DNA of 64,000 nucleotides, taken from NCBI GenBank assembly GCA_003347645.1, contig QDFX01000010.1:62001-126000 (forward strand). Reading direction: 5' to 3'. A program made the translations under genes and the position numbers. Positions 9,823-17,178 of the stretch are shown piece after piece. This DNA comes from Rhizobiaceae bacterium CPCC 101076 (GTDB taxonomy: Bacteria; Pseudomonadota; Alphaproteobacteria; Rhizobiales; Methylopilaceae). The stretch's first letter is position 1. Every line of letters starts with the position of its first letter. A model generated the notes under the pieces. The model was not told the DNA's origin. It searched no databases and saw only the letters and a program-made list of their open reading frames with translations.

Positions 9823-10677
9823 TTACTCGCCGTCCTTGTCCCACCAGCCTTTTTCGGGCTTGAGGCCATGCTGGCCACGATAGGGCGCGACGTCCGGACT
9901 CTTCCAACTCTCGATCGTTGCGGGATCCAATCTGTACACCTCGACGCCAAGCGGGCGGCAGACCTCGATCGGGTCTCGGGCGTCCGGGCCCCACAACGGC
10001 ACGGAGAGATCGCCCCCGGGACACGTCGACAGGGCGCAGAGGAGATCGATCTCGGCGAAGAATTCGAGATAGTCGCCCTTCTGCGCCGGGCAGTCGCGCA
10101 TGAAGTACATGTCGTCGGCGTTGAGCCCGGTGACCTGGAAGACGTTCAGCACGTCGTGCACGTCGAACTCGGTCAGCCCGAACGGCAGGACCGAGCGGAC
10201 GAGGTTCGAATGGCAGTGGAAATGGAAGTCCTGCCCGGTCAGGAGCTTGTTGACGTAAGGATCGCAGCGCGTGCCGAGGAGGTCGTGGATGCGGCCGCCA
10301 TATTCGTCGATCCCGTAACCCGCCAGCGTGTCGGCGATGATGGTCACCAGCGGCCGCAGGAACGGCAGCGTCGACCACAGCCGGTCATGGGTCGAGACAT
10401 GCGCGCCCTGGAGCTGGCGCGTCCGCGAGGCCCATAGGCGCTCGCGCGGATCGTGGCGGTTCCAGATATTGAGGTCGCCGACCTGCGGGCCCTCAACGGC
10501 GACGATTCGGAAGACATGGCCGGCCGGCACTTCCCAGGCGCGTCCGGTGCGAATCGGGATCGTGAATTGTTCGACCAGTTCGCGGCCCGGGGCCGAGGCG
10601 ACGCGGTCGTAGAACTCCTTGTCGACGTCGAGCGCCGATCCCTTGCTCACCTGATACGCCGCCCGAAAATCCTTCAT
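9823..10677 (-). CDS. DUF1989 (urea-carboxylase-associated family) protein
   Basis: 284 aa; start taken at the ATG giving MKDFRAAYQVSKG. Family blocks include GRAWEVPAGHVFRIVAVEGPQVGDLNIWN, the LGTRCDPYVN motif and a Cys-containing stretch (CALSTCPGGDLSVPLWG) near residue 235. Members of this family include carboxyguanidine deiminase subunits and other metal-dependent amidine/urea-route proteins. Those normally occur as a pair of DUF1989 genes, whereas only one is here. Its position 195 bp upstream of dppA suggests shared control and perhaps a guanidino or amide substrate entering by Dpp; that link is inference. Confidence 0.85.
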   Translation of the reverse strand: MKDFRAAYQVSKGSALDVDKEFYDRVASAPGRELVEQFTIPIRTGRAWEVPAGHVFRIVAVEGPQVGDLNIWNRHDPRERLWASRTRQLQGAHVSTHDRLWSTLPFLRPLVTIIADTLAGYGIDEYGGRIHDLLGTRCDPYVNKLLTGQDFHFHCHSNLVRSVLPFGLTEFDVHDVLNVFQVTGLNADDMYFMRDCPAQKGDYLEFFAEIDLLCALSTCPGGDLSVPLWGPDARDPIEVCRPLGVEVYRLDPATIESWKSPDVAPYRGQHGLKPEKGWWDKDGE

Positions 10678-10771
10678 CGCACACTCCATGAAACCGGCGG
10701 ATCAGGCAGGCTAGCGGCGGCGTCGTCAACCATCCGGATGACACGCGAAATTCTCCGATTGGTTCAACAGC

Positions 10772-10966
10772 GTGTTTACCGATGGGGTCGAAGTCTTGCG
10801 GATCCCGTTCGTGATCGAGGACCATGAGGTCTTCATCGGTGCGAGCGTCGGCTTCGCGGCGATGCACCCGGACGATCCAATGGAGGGAGACCAACTCCTC
10901 GTCGCGGCCGACAACGCGCTCTATGCCGCGAAACGCGCCGGAAAGAACACATGGCGGAATGCGTGA
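10772..10966 (+). pseudogene. Remnant of a GGDEF diguanylate cyclase (C-terminal end only)
   Basis: The translation reads IPFVIEDHEVFIGASVGFA, then LLVAADNALYAAKRAGKN and a stop. This is the last third of a GGDEF domain (the SVGxA strand and the ADxALYxAK helix). The upstream part of the domain, including the GGDEF signature, is absent, and the sequence before 10770 shows no family similarity in any frame. It is therefore a decayed fragment. The rest of the 10678-11003 gap holds nothing else I recognise. Confidence 0.7.
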
Positions 10967-11003
10967 CCGGCAACGTCTTCGAATGGGACGCCGCGATCTG
11001 AGC

Positions 11004-11693
11004 CTAAGTGTGCGGCCAGAGCGATTGCAGGAATTCGCTGATTCCGTTCATCGCGATCTGCGTGCCGATGCACAGCAGCAGGAACGCCGACAGCCGCGAC
11101 AGCGCGCGCGCGCCGCCGGGTCCGAGAAAATTGAGCAGGCGGTCGGCCGACGAATAGGCCAGCCAGACGATTATCGCGACCGCCAAAGCCGCCGCCGATG
11201 CTCCCGCGACGAAAGCAAGGAACTCCTCGTTCGAATGCGGATGATTCGCGCCGATCGCGATCGCGACCGAGATGGTGCCGGGGCCAGCGGTGAACGGCAT
11301 CGTCAGCGGGAAGAAGGCTACGTCCTCATAGCCTGCCGCCTCCGACGCCTGTTTCTGCTTGTCGGCCTCGTAGCTCTCGGTGAGGAAGAGCAGGCTCCAC
11401 GCGCTCGCGGCCACCACGACGCCGCCCGCGACGCGGAGCGCCGCCAGGGTGATTCCGAAGAAGCTCAGTATGTACGCGCCGCCCCAGAGCGCGACGAGCA
11501 TGATGATCGCCGAATAGATGCCGATCCGCCGCGCCAGGATCAGCCGCTCGAAATGCGAGCGATCCGCCGTCGCCTGGCTGAAGATCAGCGCCGAGCCCGG
11601 CGGATTGACGATCGAGAACAGCGCGGAAAATGACAGCAGGAATGTTTCGGTGGCGGTCGGCATCGGCGTCTCGACGGGCGGCGCCGGCATCAT
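11004..11693 (-). CDS. MarC family integral membrane protein
   Basis: 229 aa with about six membrane segments. MarC/NAAT hallmarks are FSIVNPPGSALIF near residue 38, GGAYILSFFGITLAALRVAGG, and FPLTMPFTAGPGTISVAIAIG in the second half. The start has a good ribosome site (GGGAAGG, 8 bases before the ATG at 11691-11693). Function in this family is not settled; antibiotic-resistance claims for E. coli MarC were withdrawn, and some archaeal relatives transport amino acids. Divergent from the methyltransferase gene at 11798. Confidence 0.9.
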   Translation of the reverse strand: MMPAPPVETPMPTATETFLLSFSALFSIVNPPGSALIFSQATADRSHFERLILARRIGIYSAIIMLVALWGGAYILSFFGITLAALRVAGGVVVAASAWSLLFLTESYEADKQKQASEAAGYEDVAFFPLTMPFTAGPGTISVAIAIGANHPHSNEEFLAFVAGASAAALAVAIIVWLAYSSADRLLNFLGPGGARALSRLSAFLLLCIGTQIAMNGISEFLQSLWPHT

Positions 11694-11734
11694 GACACGG
11701 CGCCTTCCCGTGGTCCAAATCCCTGTCCTGCAAG

Positions 11735-11753
11735 CTGTAATGTTGCCGTAAGG
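11735..11753 (+). promoter_or_regulatory. Candidate response-regulator box (GTAA direct repeat)
   Basis: CTGTAATGTTGCCGTAAGG contains GTAA twice with 11-base periodicity, the spacing OmpR/PhoB-family dimers recognise. Its 5' part belongs to a 13-mer (GCAAGCTGTAATG, 11730-11742) that recurs upstream of the LAB_N gene near 16.46 kb. It lies about 45 bp before the methyltransferase start and 42 bp before marC on the other strand. Confidence 0.4.
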
Positions 11754-11797
11754 GCGCTCGGGCCGAGTCCTCGCGAATTTTCGTGAGGCGGTGTCGC

Positions 11798-12589
11798 ATG
11801 TTGGATCCCGAGGGCATTCAGGTTGTCGCCAAGCAGTCCGGCTTTTCGAGCGTCGAGTCGGAACAGGTCGTCCGCACGCGCGGGCTCTTGGTGACGGGGC
11901 GCGCCGGCATCGTCGATACGCTCGAGAACCTGATCAGCGGCGGTCAGCAGGAAGACATCCTCGCCGCGACGCTCTCCGCTGCACTGGTCGACGAGGGCGA
12001 CCGTCTGGTCGATGTTGGGTGCGGAACCGGCAAGCTTGCGATCGCCGCGTCGCGGCTGGTCGGCGCCAAAGGCTCGGTCGTCGGTATCGACGCGACGCCA
12101 CAGATGATCGATCTCGCCAATGCCCGTTCCGCGAAGGAGAAGTCGGGTGCACGCTTCCGCGTCGGCGTCGCCGAGCACCTTCCGCTGCCGGCGGGCAGCC
12201 AGGACGCGGTGACCAGTTCCTATTTCTTCCATCACCTGCCGAGCGACCTGAAGCCGCTGGCGATGCGCGAGATGTGGCGCGTGCTGAAGCCGGGCGGCCG
12301 ACTGATCGTCACCGATTACGGTCGGCCGCGCAGCCTGTTCGGCTATATCGCGAGCTTCCCGATGCGCTGCGATTTCCACGAATATGTTCGTCCGCAGCTG
12401 CGCGGCGAACTCGAACGCATCATCGAGACCGAGGGGTTCGGGCCGGTGGAATTCACCGCGACCTTCCTCGGCTACATCAGCGTGCTGCGGCTGATCAAAC
12501 CCTACCCGGCGACGACGCGCTCGGTCGGCAGATCGAGCACGAACGACGATCCGCCGCCGGGCCGCGCCTCGATGCGGATCGAGCCCTGA
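11798..12589 (+). CDS. Class I SAM-dependent methyltransferase (UbiE-like)
   Basis: 263 aa from the ATG at 11798, which has GAGG 9 bases upstream; an earlier in-frame GTG lies inside that ribosome site. Motif I VDVGCGTGKLAIA binds SAM; motif II (VVGIDATPQMID), the YFFHHLP region and motif post-II (RVLKPGGRLIVTDY) follow. The substrate is unknown. The last 26 or so residues are low-complexity and run 88 bp into the 3' end of the convergent histidine kinase gene, so the natural stop may have been lost. A shared upstream repeat suggests control by the neighbouring two-component system. Confidence 0.85.
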   Translation: MLDPEGIQVVAKQSGFSSVESEQVVRTRGLLVTGRAGIVDTLENLISGGQQEDILAATLSAALVDEGDRLVDVGCGTGKLAIAASRLVGAKGSVVGIDATPQMIDLANARSAKEKSGARFRVGVAEHLPLPAGSQDAVTSSYFFHHLPSDLKPLAMREMWRVLKPGGRLIVTDYGRPRSLFGYIASFPMRCDFHEYVRPQLRGELERIIETEGFGPVEFTATFLGYISVLRLIKPYPATTRSVGRSSTNDDPPPGRASMRIEP

Positions 12590-13857
12590 TGCTGCCGCAT
12601 GATCTCGTGCGTGATCGCGAGCCCCAGCCCCGTGCCCGGCGCCTGTGTGGCGCCGCGCTGGAAGCGGCGGAACAGCCGCTCGCGGTCTCCCTCAGCGATA
12701 CCGGGGCCGCGATCGTTGACGCGGGCCGTGGCGGGCAGGACGAGCTCGATCTCGATCGGGCTGCCTCGCGGGGTGTGCTTCAGCGCGTTCTCCAGCAGAT
12801 TGCGCAGAGCGACAGCAATCGCGTGCGGGTCGGCGCGGACGGGCAGCGCGCCGGTCTCGCCGGTCACCGCGATCTCGCGGCCGTCCTTCACGGCGAGCGG
12901 GGCGATCTCGGCCACCGCCTCGACCACGACGTCGCGCAGGTCGAACACACGGTCGGATTTGAGCGTGCTGGCGTCGAGCCGCGCGACTTCCAGCAGTTGC
13001 TGGACGAGGCGGTTGATGCGGTCTGCGTCGCCGGCGAGCACCTTCCGATCCTCGCCGGGCGGGAGGCGATCGATGCGGGCGGTGAGGATGCTCAGCGGCG
13101 TCCGGATCTCGTGCGCCGCATTGGCGATGAAGCGCCGTTCGGAATCGAGCGCCGTTTCCAGCCGCTGGATGGCTGACGCGACGGCGTCGACGAAGGGCCG
13201 GATCTCGATCGGCATGCGCGAGGTCGCGAGGGTCGGCACGCCTTCGCCCGGCCGCATGCTCTCGGCGACGTCGGCGGCGGCGTCGACCTCGCGGAACGCC
13301 TGCCGAAGCGTGATCCAGACCACGGCGATGCCGAACAGCATCACGGCGAACAGGACCGGCGTGCTTTCCCGCGCGAGTTCTCCGACGACGCTGTCGGCCA
13401 GGACGTCGTCATGGATGCCGCTCTGCGCGACCGCCACGGAATAGTCGCCGACCGGCCGGTGATAGGCGTACCAGGGGCCGCCCGTCGCGCCCACGGGATT
13501 GAGCGCGAAGAAGTCCTCCGCAGGATGCTTGTTCGCGGTCTTCAGCACCTCGACCGCGCGGGGCGAGGACGAGGCGATCGCGTTTCCGGACTTGTCGAAG
13601 ACCGCGTAGAGGAAGCCGTCGTTTGACGATTGGTAAGACCGCGCGAGCGTGTCGGGAACGCTGAGCGTCCCGGTCTTCGTGTCGAACGCGCGGACAATAT
13701 CGGTCGCCTGGTCCTGCAGCGTGCGGTCGCTCATCGTGTCGATCGATTCCGCCGCGCGGAAAATGACGACCATCACGGGAATAATCGTGCCGAGCACGAG
13801 GACGAGCGACAGGCGGAAGATCAGCCGTCTGCGAAGCGACCAGCCACGGGCCTTCAT
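12502..13857 (-). CDS. Two-component sensor histidine kinase (TctE/QseC type)
   Basis: 451 aa inner-membrane kinase. Membrane segments at about 15-34 and 167-184 bound a periplasmic sensor of about 130 residues. A HAMP-like linker follows, then the H-box FIANAAHEIRTPLS with phospho-acceptor His249, N-box LRNLLENALKHTP, G1 VNDRGPGIAEGDR and G2 GTGLGLAITHEIMRQHQGS. Its ATG overlaps the response-regulator stop by ATGA. Being in one operon with lipid-A-type envelope genes, it probably senses an envelope signal such as cationic peptides or metals (inference). Confidence 0.92.
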   Translation of the reverse strand: MKARGWSLRRRLIFRLSLVLVLGTIIPVMVVIFRAAESIDTMSDRTLQDQATDIVRAFDTKTGTLSVPDTLARSYQSSNDGFLYAVFDKSGNAIASSSPRAVEVLKTANKHPAEDFFALNPVGATGGPWYAYHRPVGDYSVAVAQSGIHDDVLADSVVGELARESTPVLFAVMLFGIAVVWITLRQAFREVDAAADVAESMRPGEGVPTLATSRMPIEIRPFVDAVASAIQRLETALDSERRFIANAAHEIRTPLSILTARIDRLPPGEDRKVLAGDADRINRLVQQLLEVARLDASTLKSDRVFDLRDVVVEAVAEIAPLAVKDGREIAVTGETGALPVRADPHAIAVALRNLLENALKHTPRGSPIEIELVLPATARVNDRGPGIAEGDRERLFRRFQRGATQAPGTGLGLAITHEIMRQHQGSIRIEARPGGGSSFVLDLPTERVVAG

Positions 13858-14525
13858 GACGCGTCGTCCAGCATGTAGCCGATGCCGCGCAGGGTATGGA
13901 TCGCGGCGCTCGACTCGGCGCTGACGAGCTTGCGGCGAAGGCGATGCACCAGCACCTCGATCGCGTTCGAGCCTAGTTCGTCATCGAAGGCGTAGAGCGC
14001 GCTTTCGATGACGTCCTTGGTCACGACGCGGCCCATCCGGCGCATCAGGAGTTCCAGCAGCGCCAGCTCGCGGCGCGAAAGGACGAGCGGCGAACCGCCG
14101 ACTTCGGCGGTGCGGGTCGGAGTGTCGAAGCTGAGATTGCCGCTGACGAGGCGCACCCCGAGCGCGGTATTGGGCCTGCGAAGCAGCGCGCGAAGGCGGG
14201 CGAGCAGTTCGTCGAAATGGAACGGCTTCAGCAGGTAATCGTCCGCGCCAGCTTCCAGACCGTCGACCTTGTCCTGCAGTGCGTCGCGGGCGGTCAGCAG
14301 CAGGACCGGACAGCCGAAACCGGCGATCCGGCCCTTCAAGAGATCGATGCTGTCGCCGTCGGGCACGATGCGGTCGAGCACCGCGACATCGAACGATCCG
14401 ACAGCGAGCGCGTCTTCCGCCGCGTCGAGGCGAGTGACGTGATCGACGGTGAAGCCGCTCTCATGCAGTCCCTTGATCAGGATCGCAGCGAGGTCCGTCT
14501 CGTCTTCAAGGAGGAGGAGCCGCAT
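13854..14525 (-). CDS. OmpR-family response regulator
   Basis: 223 aa. The receiver domain has acidic residues E7/D8, phospho-acceptor Asp51 (AVLDRIVPDGD) and Lys in LKPFHFDELLARL. A winged-helix DNA-binding domain follows (RRELALLELLMRRMGRVVTK, then LRRKLVSAESSAAIHTLRGIGYML). The receiver motif reads DRIVPDGD rather than DxxLPxxD, a mild variation. The start overlaps the glycosyltransferase gene by 20 bp. Direct GTAA repeats upstream of the operon are candidate autoregulatory sites. Confidence 0.93.
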   Translation of the reverse strand: MRLLLLEDETDLAAILIKGLHESGFTVDHVTRLDAAEDALAVGSFDVAVLDRIVPDGDSIDLLKGRIAGFGCPVLLLTARDALQDKVDGLEAGADDYLLKPFHFDELLARLRALLRRPNTALGVRLVSGNLSFDTPTRTAEVGGSPLVLSRRELALLELLMRRMGRVVTKDVIESALYAFDDELGSNAIEVLVHRLRRKLVSAESSAAIHTLRGIGYMLDDAS

Positions 14526-16095
14526 TCGTCTGTTCCGGCTGGAGCGGGCGCCATAACGCCATCATGCCGCCGCGATAGGGTCGCTGCAGGTCCGGCTGCG
14601 TTTCGAGATCCCGATGATACATGTCGGTTACGGCGATGACGATGCCTCGCGGATGCGCGGTGCGCCATGAGGAGATGTCCGCGCTTCCGATCTGCGCGAC
14701 CGGTCTGTCGAGCCGGCCGAGGAAAGCGATCTCGCCATGATACAGGCCGACGAAGGCGACGTCCGGATCGTGATAGGAGCGAAGCTCGGTGCCGACCCAG
14801 CCGAGATCGTATGGTATGAAGGCCGAGCGCCAGCCGTGCAGGTGCAGGCCGAGGAAGACGATCGCGGTGAACGCCGCCGCCAAGGTCAGATCGTGCCGCG
14901 CCAGCATGAGCATCGCCGCCAGGCCGACAAGCACAAGCAGGCCGTCGGCATTGATATGCAGAGTCGGCAGGTCGAACACGTCGAGGCTGACCACCACGGC
15001 GATCATGACGAGGCACACCGCCAGTGTCAGGACGAACCAGCGCAAATCGTCGGGAACGTTGCGGACGCGCTGCATCAGCAGGGCCGCGGCCGGGAGCAGT
15101 GGCAGGAGGTAATGGACCTGCTTGCCCGACATCAGGCTGAAGATGATGAAGCCGCAGCCGGCCGAGATCGTCAGTAGCCGCCATTCGCGGGCACTCTCCG
15201 ACGGCCAGCTGACGAGGCTCCTGATCGCACTGCGGCTGAAGGTGAATGGACAGAGCACCAGCGGCAGTATCGCGATATAGAACCAGAACGGCTTCTTGTG
15301 CGCGAACGCATCGACCACCCGGCCGGCCGACTGCTTCAGGAAGAGCTCGTTGGCAAATTCCTGTCCGCCGGCGATCGCCGCCGGTATGGCCCAAACCAGT
15401 CCGATCGCGGTGCCGATTGCGATTGAACAGACAACGCCGAGATACCACCCTTTCCAACTGGCTCGGCGAGCGGCCCAGACCGGAGCGAGGAGAGCCGCCG
15501 GCAGGAGATGGACGGCGATGACCGGCCCCTTGGCGAGGACACCCAGGCCGATGGCAACGCCCAGGAGGACGAAGCCGCTCCGCTCGCCTCGGCCGGCACG
15601 GACAAGACCTATCAGTCCCACGAGAACGCAGACCGTCAGGAGGCCGTCGAACATCGTCATGCTCGACAGCGCGACGAAGACGAGCATGGATGCGAGAACG
15701 AGCGCGCTCTCCGCGCCGCGCCGCGTCGCATTCAGCTCGCGGCCGAGGCGTGAGGTGAGGAAGACGGCGACCGGCATCGAAAGCGCCGGGACGAGCCGCG
15801 CGACGATTTCCGACGGGCCGGTGACGGCCCAGGCGAGATTGATCAGCCAGAACAGCAGCGGCGGCTTGTGGGCGTAGGTCTCGCCGTTCAGGTGCGGGAC
15901 GAGGTAATTGCCCGAATTCCACATCTCCCAGGCGACGGTGAGATAGCGCGTTTCGTCGATCGGCAGCAGCGGCCGCGCGAGCAACGCGACGGCGACAAAG
16001 AGAAACGACAGGCCGACCGCAAGGCCGGTCGGCGACAGAGAGAGCTCGCGCCGCGTGACGATGGGGGAGGCGCGTTCGGTCGAGGCGAGGGTCAT
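14506..16095 (-). CDS. ArnT-like GT39 family glycosyltransferase
   Basis: 529 aa polytopic membrane protein. The first periplasmic loop has the GT-C acidic motif PIDETRYLTVAWEMW and the LNGETYAHKPPLLFWLIN block shared with ArnT and protein mannosyltransferases. Such enzymes transfer a sugar from a polyprenyl phosphate to lipid A or another acceptor on the periplasmic face. The gene overlaps LAB_N by 4 bp and the response regulator by 20 bp, giving one transcript. The usual third partner, a GT2 polyprenyl-phosphate sugar transferase, is absent here. Confidence 0.88.
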   Translation of the reverse strand: MTLASTERASPIVTRRELSLSPTGLAVGLSFLFVAVALLARPLLPIDETRYLTVAWEMWNSGNYLVPHLNGETYAHKPPLLFWLINLAWAVTGPSEIVARLVPALSMPVAVFLTSRLGRELNATRRGAESALVLASMLVFVALSSMTMFDGLLTVCVLVGLIGLVRAGRGERSGFVLLGVAIGLGVLAKGPVIAVHLLPAALLAPVWAARRASWKGWYLGVVCSIAIGTAIGLVWAIPAAIAGGQEFANELFLKQSAGRVVDAFAHKKPFWFYIAILPLVLCPFTFSRSAIRSLVSWPSESAREWRLLTISAGCGFIIFSLMSGKQVHYLLPLLPAAALLMQRVRNVPDDLRWFVLTLAVCLVMIAVVVSLDVFDLPTLHINADGLLVLVGLAAMLMLARHDLTLAAAFTAIVFLGLHLHGWRSAFIPYDLGWVGTELRSYHDPDVAFVGLYHGEIAFLGRLDRPVAQIGSADISSWRTAHPRGIVIAVTDMYHRDLETQPDLQRPYRGGMMALWRPLQPEQTNAAPPP

Positions 16096-16373
16096 GCGGT
16101 CGCCTCGCTCAATTTCGCGCGTTTGCGGATGAGATGCAGGTTGCGGAGATAGACGGCGAGGCCGAAGCCCTGACCCGCCATGAAGATCGGGTCGCCGACA
16201 TGCAGGGCGTAGATCATCAGCAGGACGCCGCCGCCGAGGCTGAAGAACCAGAAGGCCACGGGTGTCGTGCTCTCGCCGCGCTTCTCACTGGCAAGCCATT
16301 GGATGAGGAAACGCGCGCTGAATAGCGCCTGCCCGCCGATCCCGACCAGCATCCAAAGGGATGAGAGGATCAT
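16092..16373 (-). CDS. Lipid-A-disaccharide synthase N-terminal domain (LAB_N) membrane protein
   Basis: 93 aa with three membrane segments. It has the LAB_N signature pieces ALFSARFLIQWLASEKRGES, TPVAFWFFSLGGG and the final RNLHLIRK. Free-standing LAB_N proteins commonly sit next to GT2 and GT39 genes and are thought to help move or modify lipid-linked sugars. First gene of the envelope operon; a 13-mer GTAA-repeat site lies about 85 bp upstream. Confidence 0.9.
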   Translation of the reverse strand: MILSSLWMLVGIGGQALFSARFLIQWLASEKRGESTTPVAFWFFSLGGGVLLMIYALHVGDPIFMAGQGFGLAVYLRNLHLIRKRAKLSEATA

Positions 16374-16455
16374 GGGCGGACGCCCGGCTGTACGGGAAAA
16401 GGCTTGAGACGTGACAACAGGCGGCCCCCGGGAAAGCGCCGTTGTCGATCCGTCA

Positions 16456-16475
16456 CATTACAGCTTGCTTACGGC
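16456..16475 (-). promoter_or_regulatory. Candidate response-regulator box upstream of the LAB_N operon
   Basis: On the minus strand the site reads CCGTAAGCAAGCTGTAATG, with GTAA repeated at an 11-base period. Thirteen bases (GCAAGCTGTAATG) are identical to the site near 11.74 kb. The 104-bp gap between LAB_N and tetR contains no other strong signal. Confidence 0.45.
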
Positions 16476-16477
16476 CT

Positions 16478-17062
16478 TCAGGCCGCCGGGAGCCCGTTCA
16501 TCGCGAACTTGGCGATCTCGTCCAGTTCGGCCTTGTCCGCGCCTGCCGCTGCCTGCACGCCCATGCCGGTCAGGACCGACATGACATAACGGGCCAGCCC
16601 GGCCGGACTGGTCGTGCCGGGGAGGTCGCCCTCGTCGGCCGCGCGCTGGAAGCGGTCGCGAAGCGCGATCTCGATGCGTTCGCGGCGATCGGCCAGGTCC
16701 TGCGCGATAGCCTCGCAACCCAAAGCTACGCCGCCGCGCATCACGAGCCAGGACGCCTGGTCCCCGTCCTCGCTATAGAGAAGGGCGGCGGTGGCGAAAA
16801 TGCGCTCGACGGTCTCGCGGGCGGTCGGGGCGCTCAACGCCTCCTCCAGATATTGCACGCGCTGCTGGCCGTACCGATCTAGCACCGCACGGAAGAGCCC
16901 TTCCTTGCTGCCGAAGGCCGAATAGAGACTGGGCGAATTGATGCCCATCGCCTTTGTCAGCTCGGACAGGGAGGCGGCATCGTAGCCACGCGAGCAGAAC
17001 ACGGTCTGGGCGCGATCGAGCGCCTCACCGATGTCGAAACCGCGCGGGCGGCCCATTTTCAT
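16478..17062 (-). CDS. TetR/AcrR family repressor of the RND efflux genes
   Basis: 194 aa from the ATG at 17060-17062, preceded by GGAGG with 8-base spacing. The N-terminal helix-turn-helix reads FCSRGYDAASLSELTKAMGINSPSLYSAFGSKEGLF, a close AcrR-type match; the C-terminal ligand domain is as variable as usual. Divergent from the adaptor gene, so it almost certainly represses the efflux pair and is released by a pump substrate (standard for this arrangement). Confidence 0.9.
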   Translation of the reverse strand: MKMGRPRGFDIGEALDRAQTVFCSRGYDAASLSELTKAMGINSPSLYSAFGSKEGLFRAVLDRYGQQRVQYLEEALSAPTARETVERIFATAALLYSEDGDQASWLVMRGGVALGCEAIAQDLADRRERIEIALRDRFQRAADEGDLPGTTSPAGLARYVMSVLTGMGVQAAAGADKAELDEIAKFAMNGLPAA

Positions 17063-17178
17063 TACACGATCCTCCAAAATTCTTGCTCTTTTGTGATATT
17101 CGTTACATAAGTCCCTTGACGATTGGTTTCCAGACCCACATCTGTGTCGCTCGATACAAAAGTGCGGGTCCCACGATC
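17063..17178. promoter_or_regulatory. tetR / RND divergent control region
   Basis: This 116-bp gap must hold both promoters and the TetR operator. A TTGACG hexamer (17116-17121) could be the -35 of the efflux promoter. Inverted heptamers CTTTTGT (17088-17094) and ACAAAAG (17156-17162) and a CACATCTGTG dyad are present, but none is long enough to name the operator. Confidence 0.4.

Noticed and set aside
16471-16485. Short CGGCC/GGCCG hairpin at the end of tetR
   Set aside because: Only 5-bp arms without a T-run in a GC-rich genome; likely chance.
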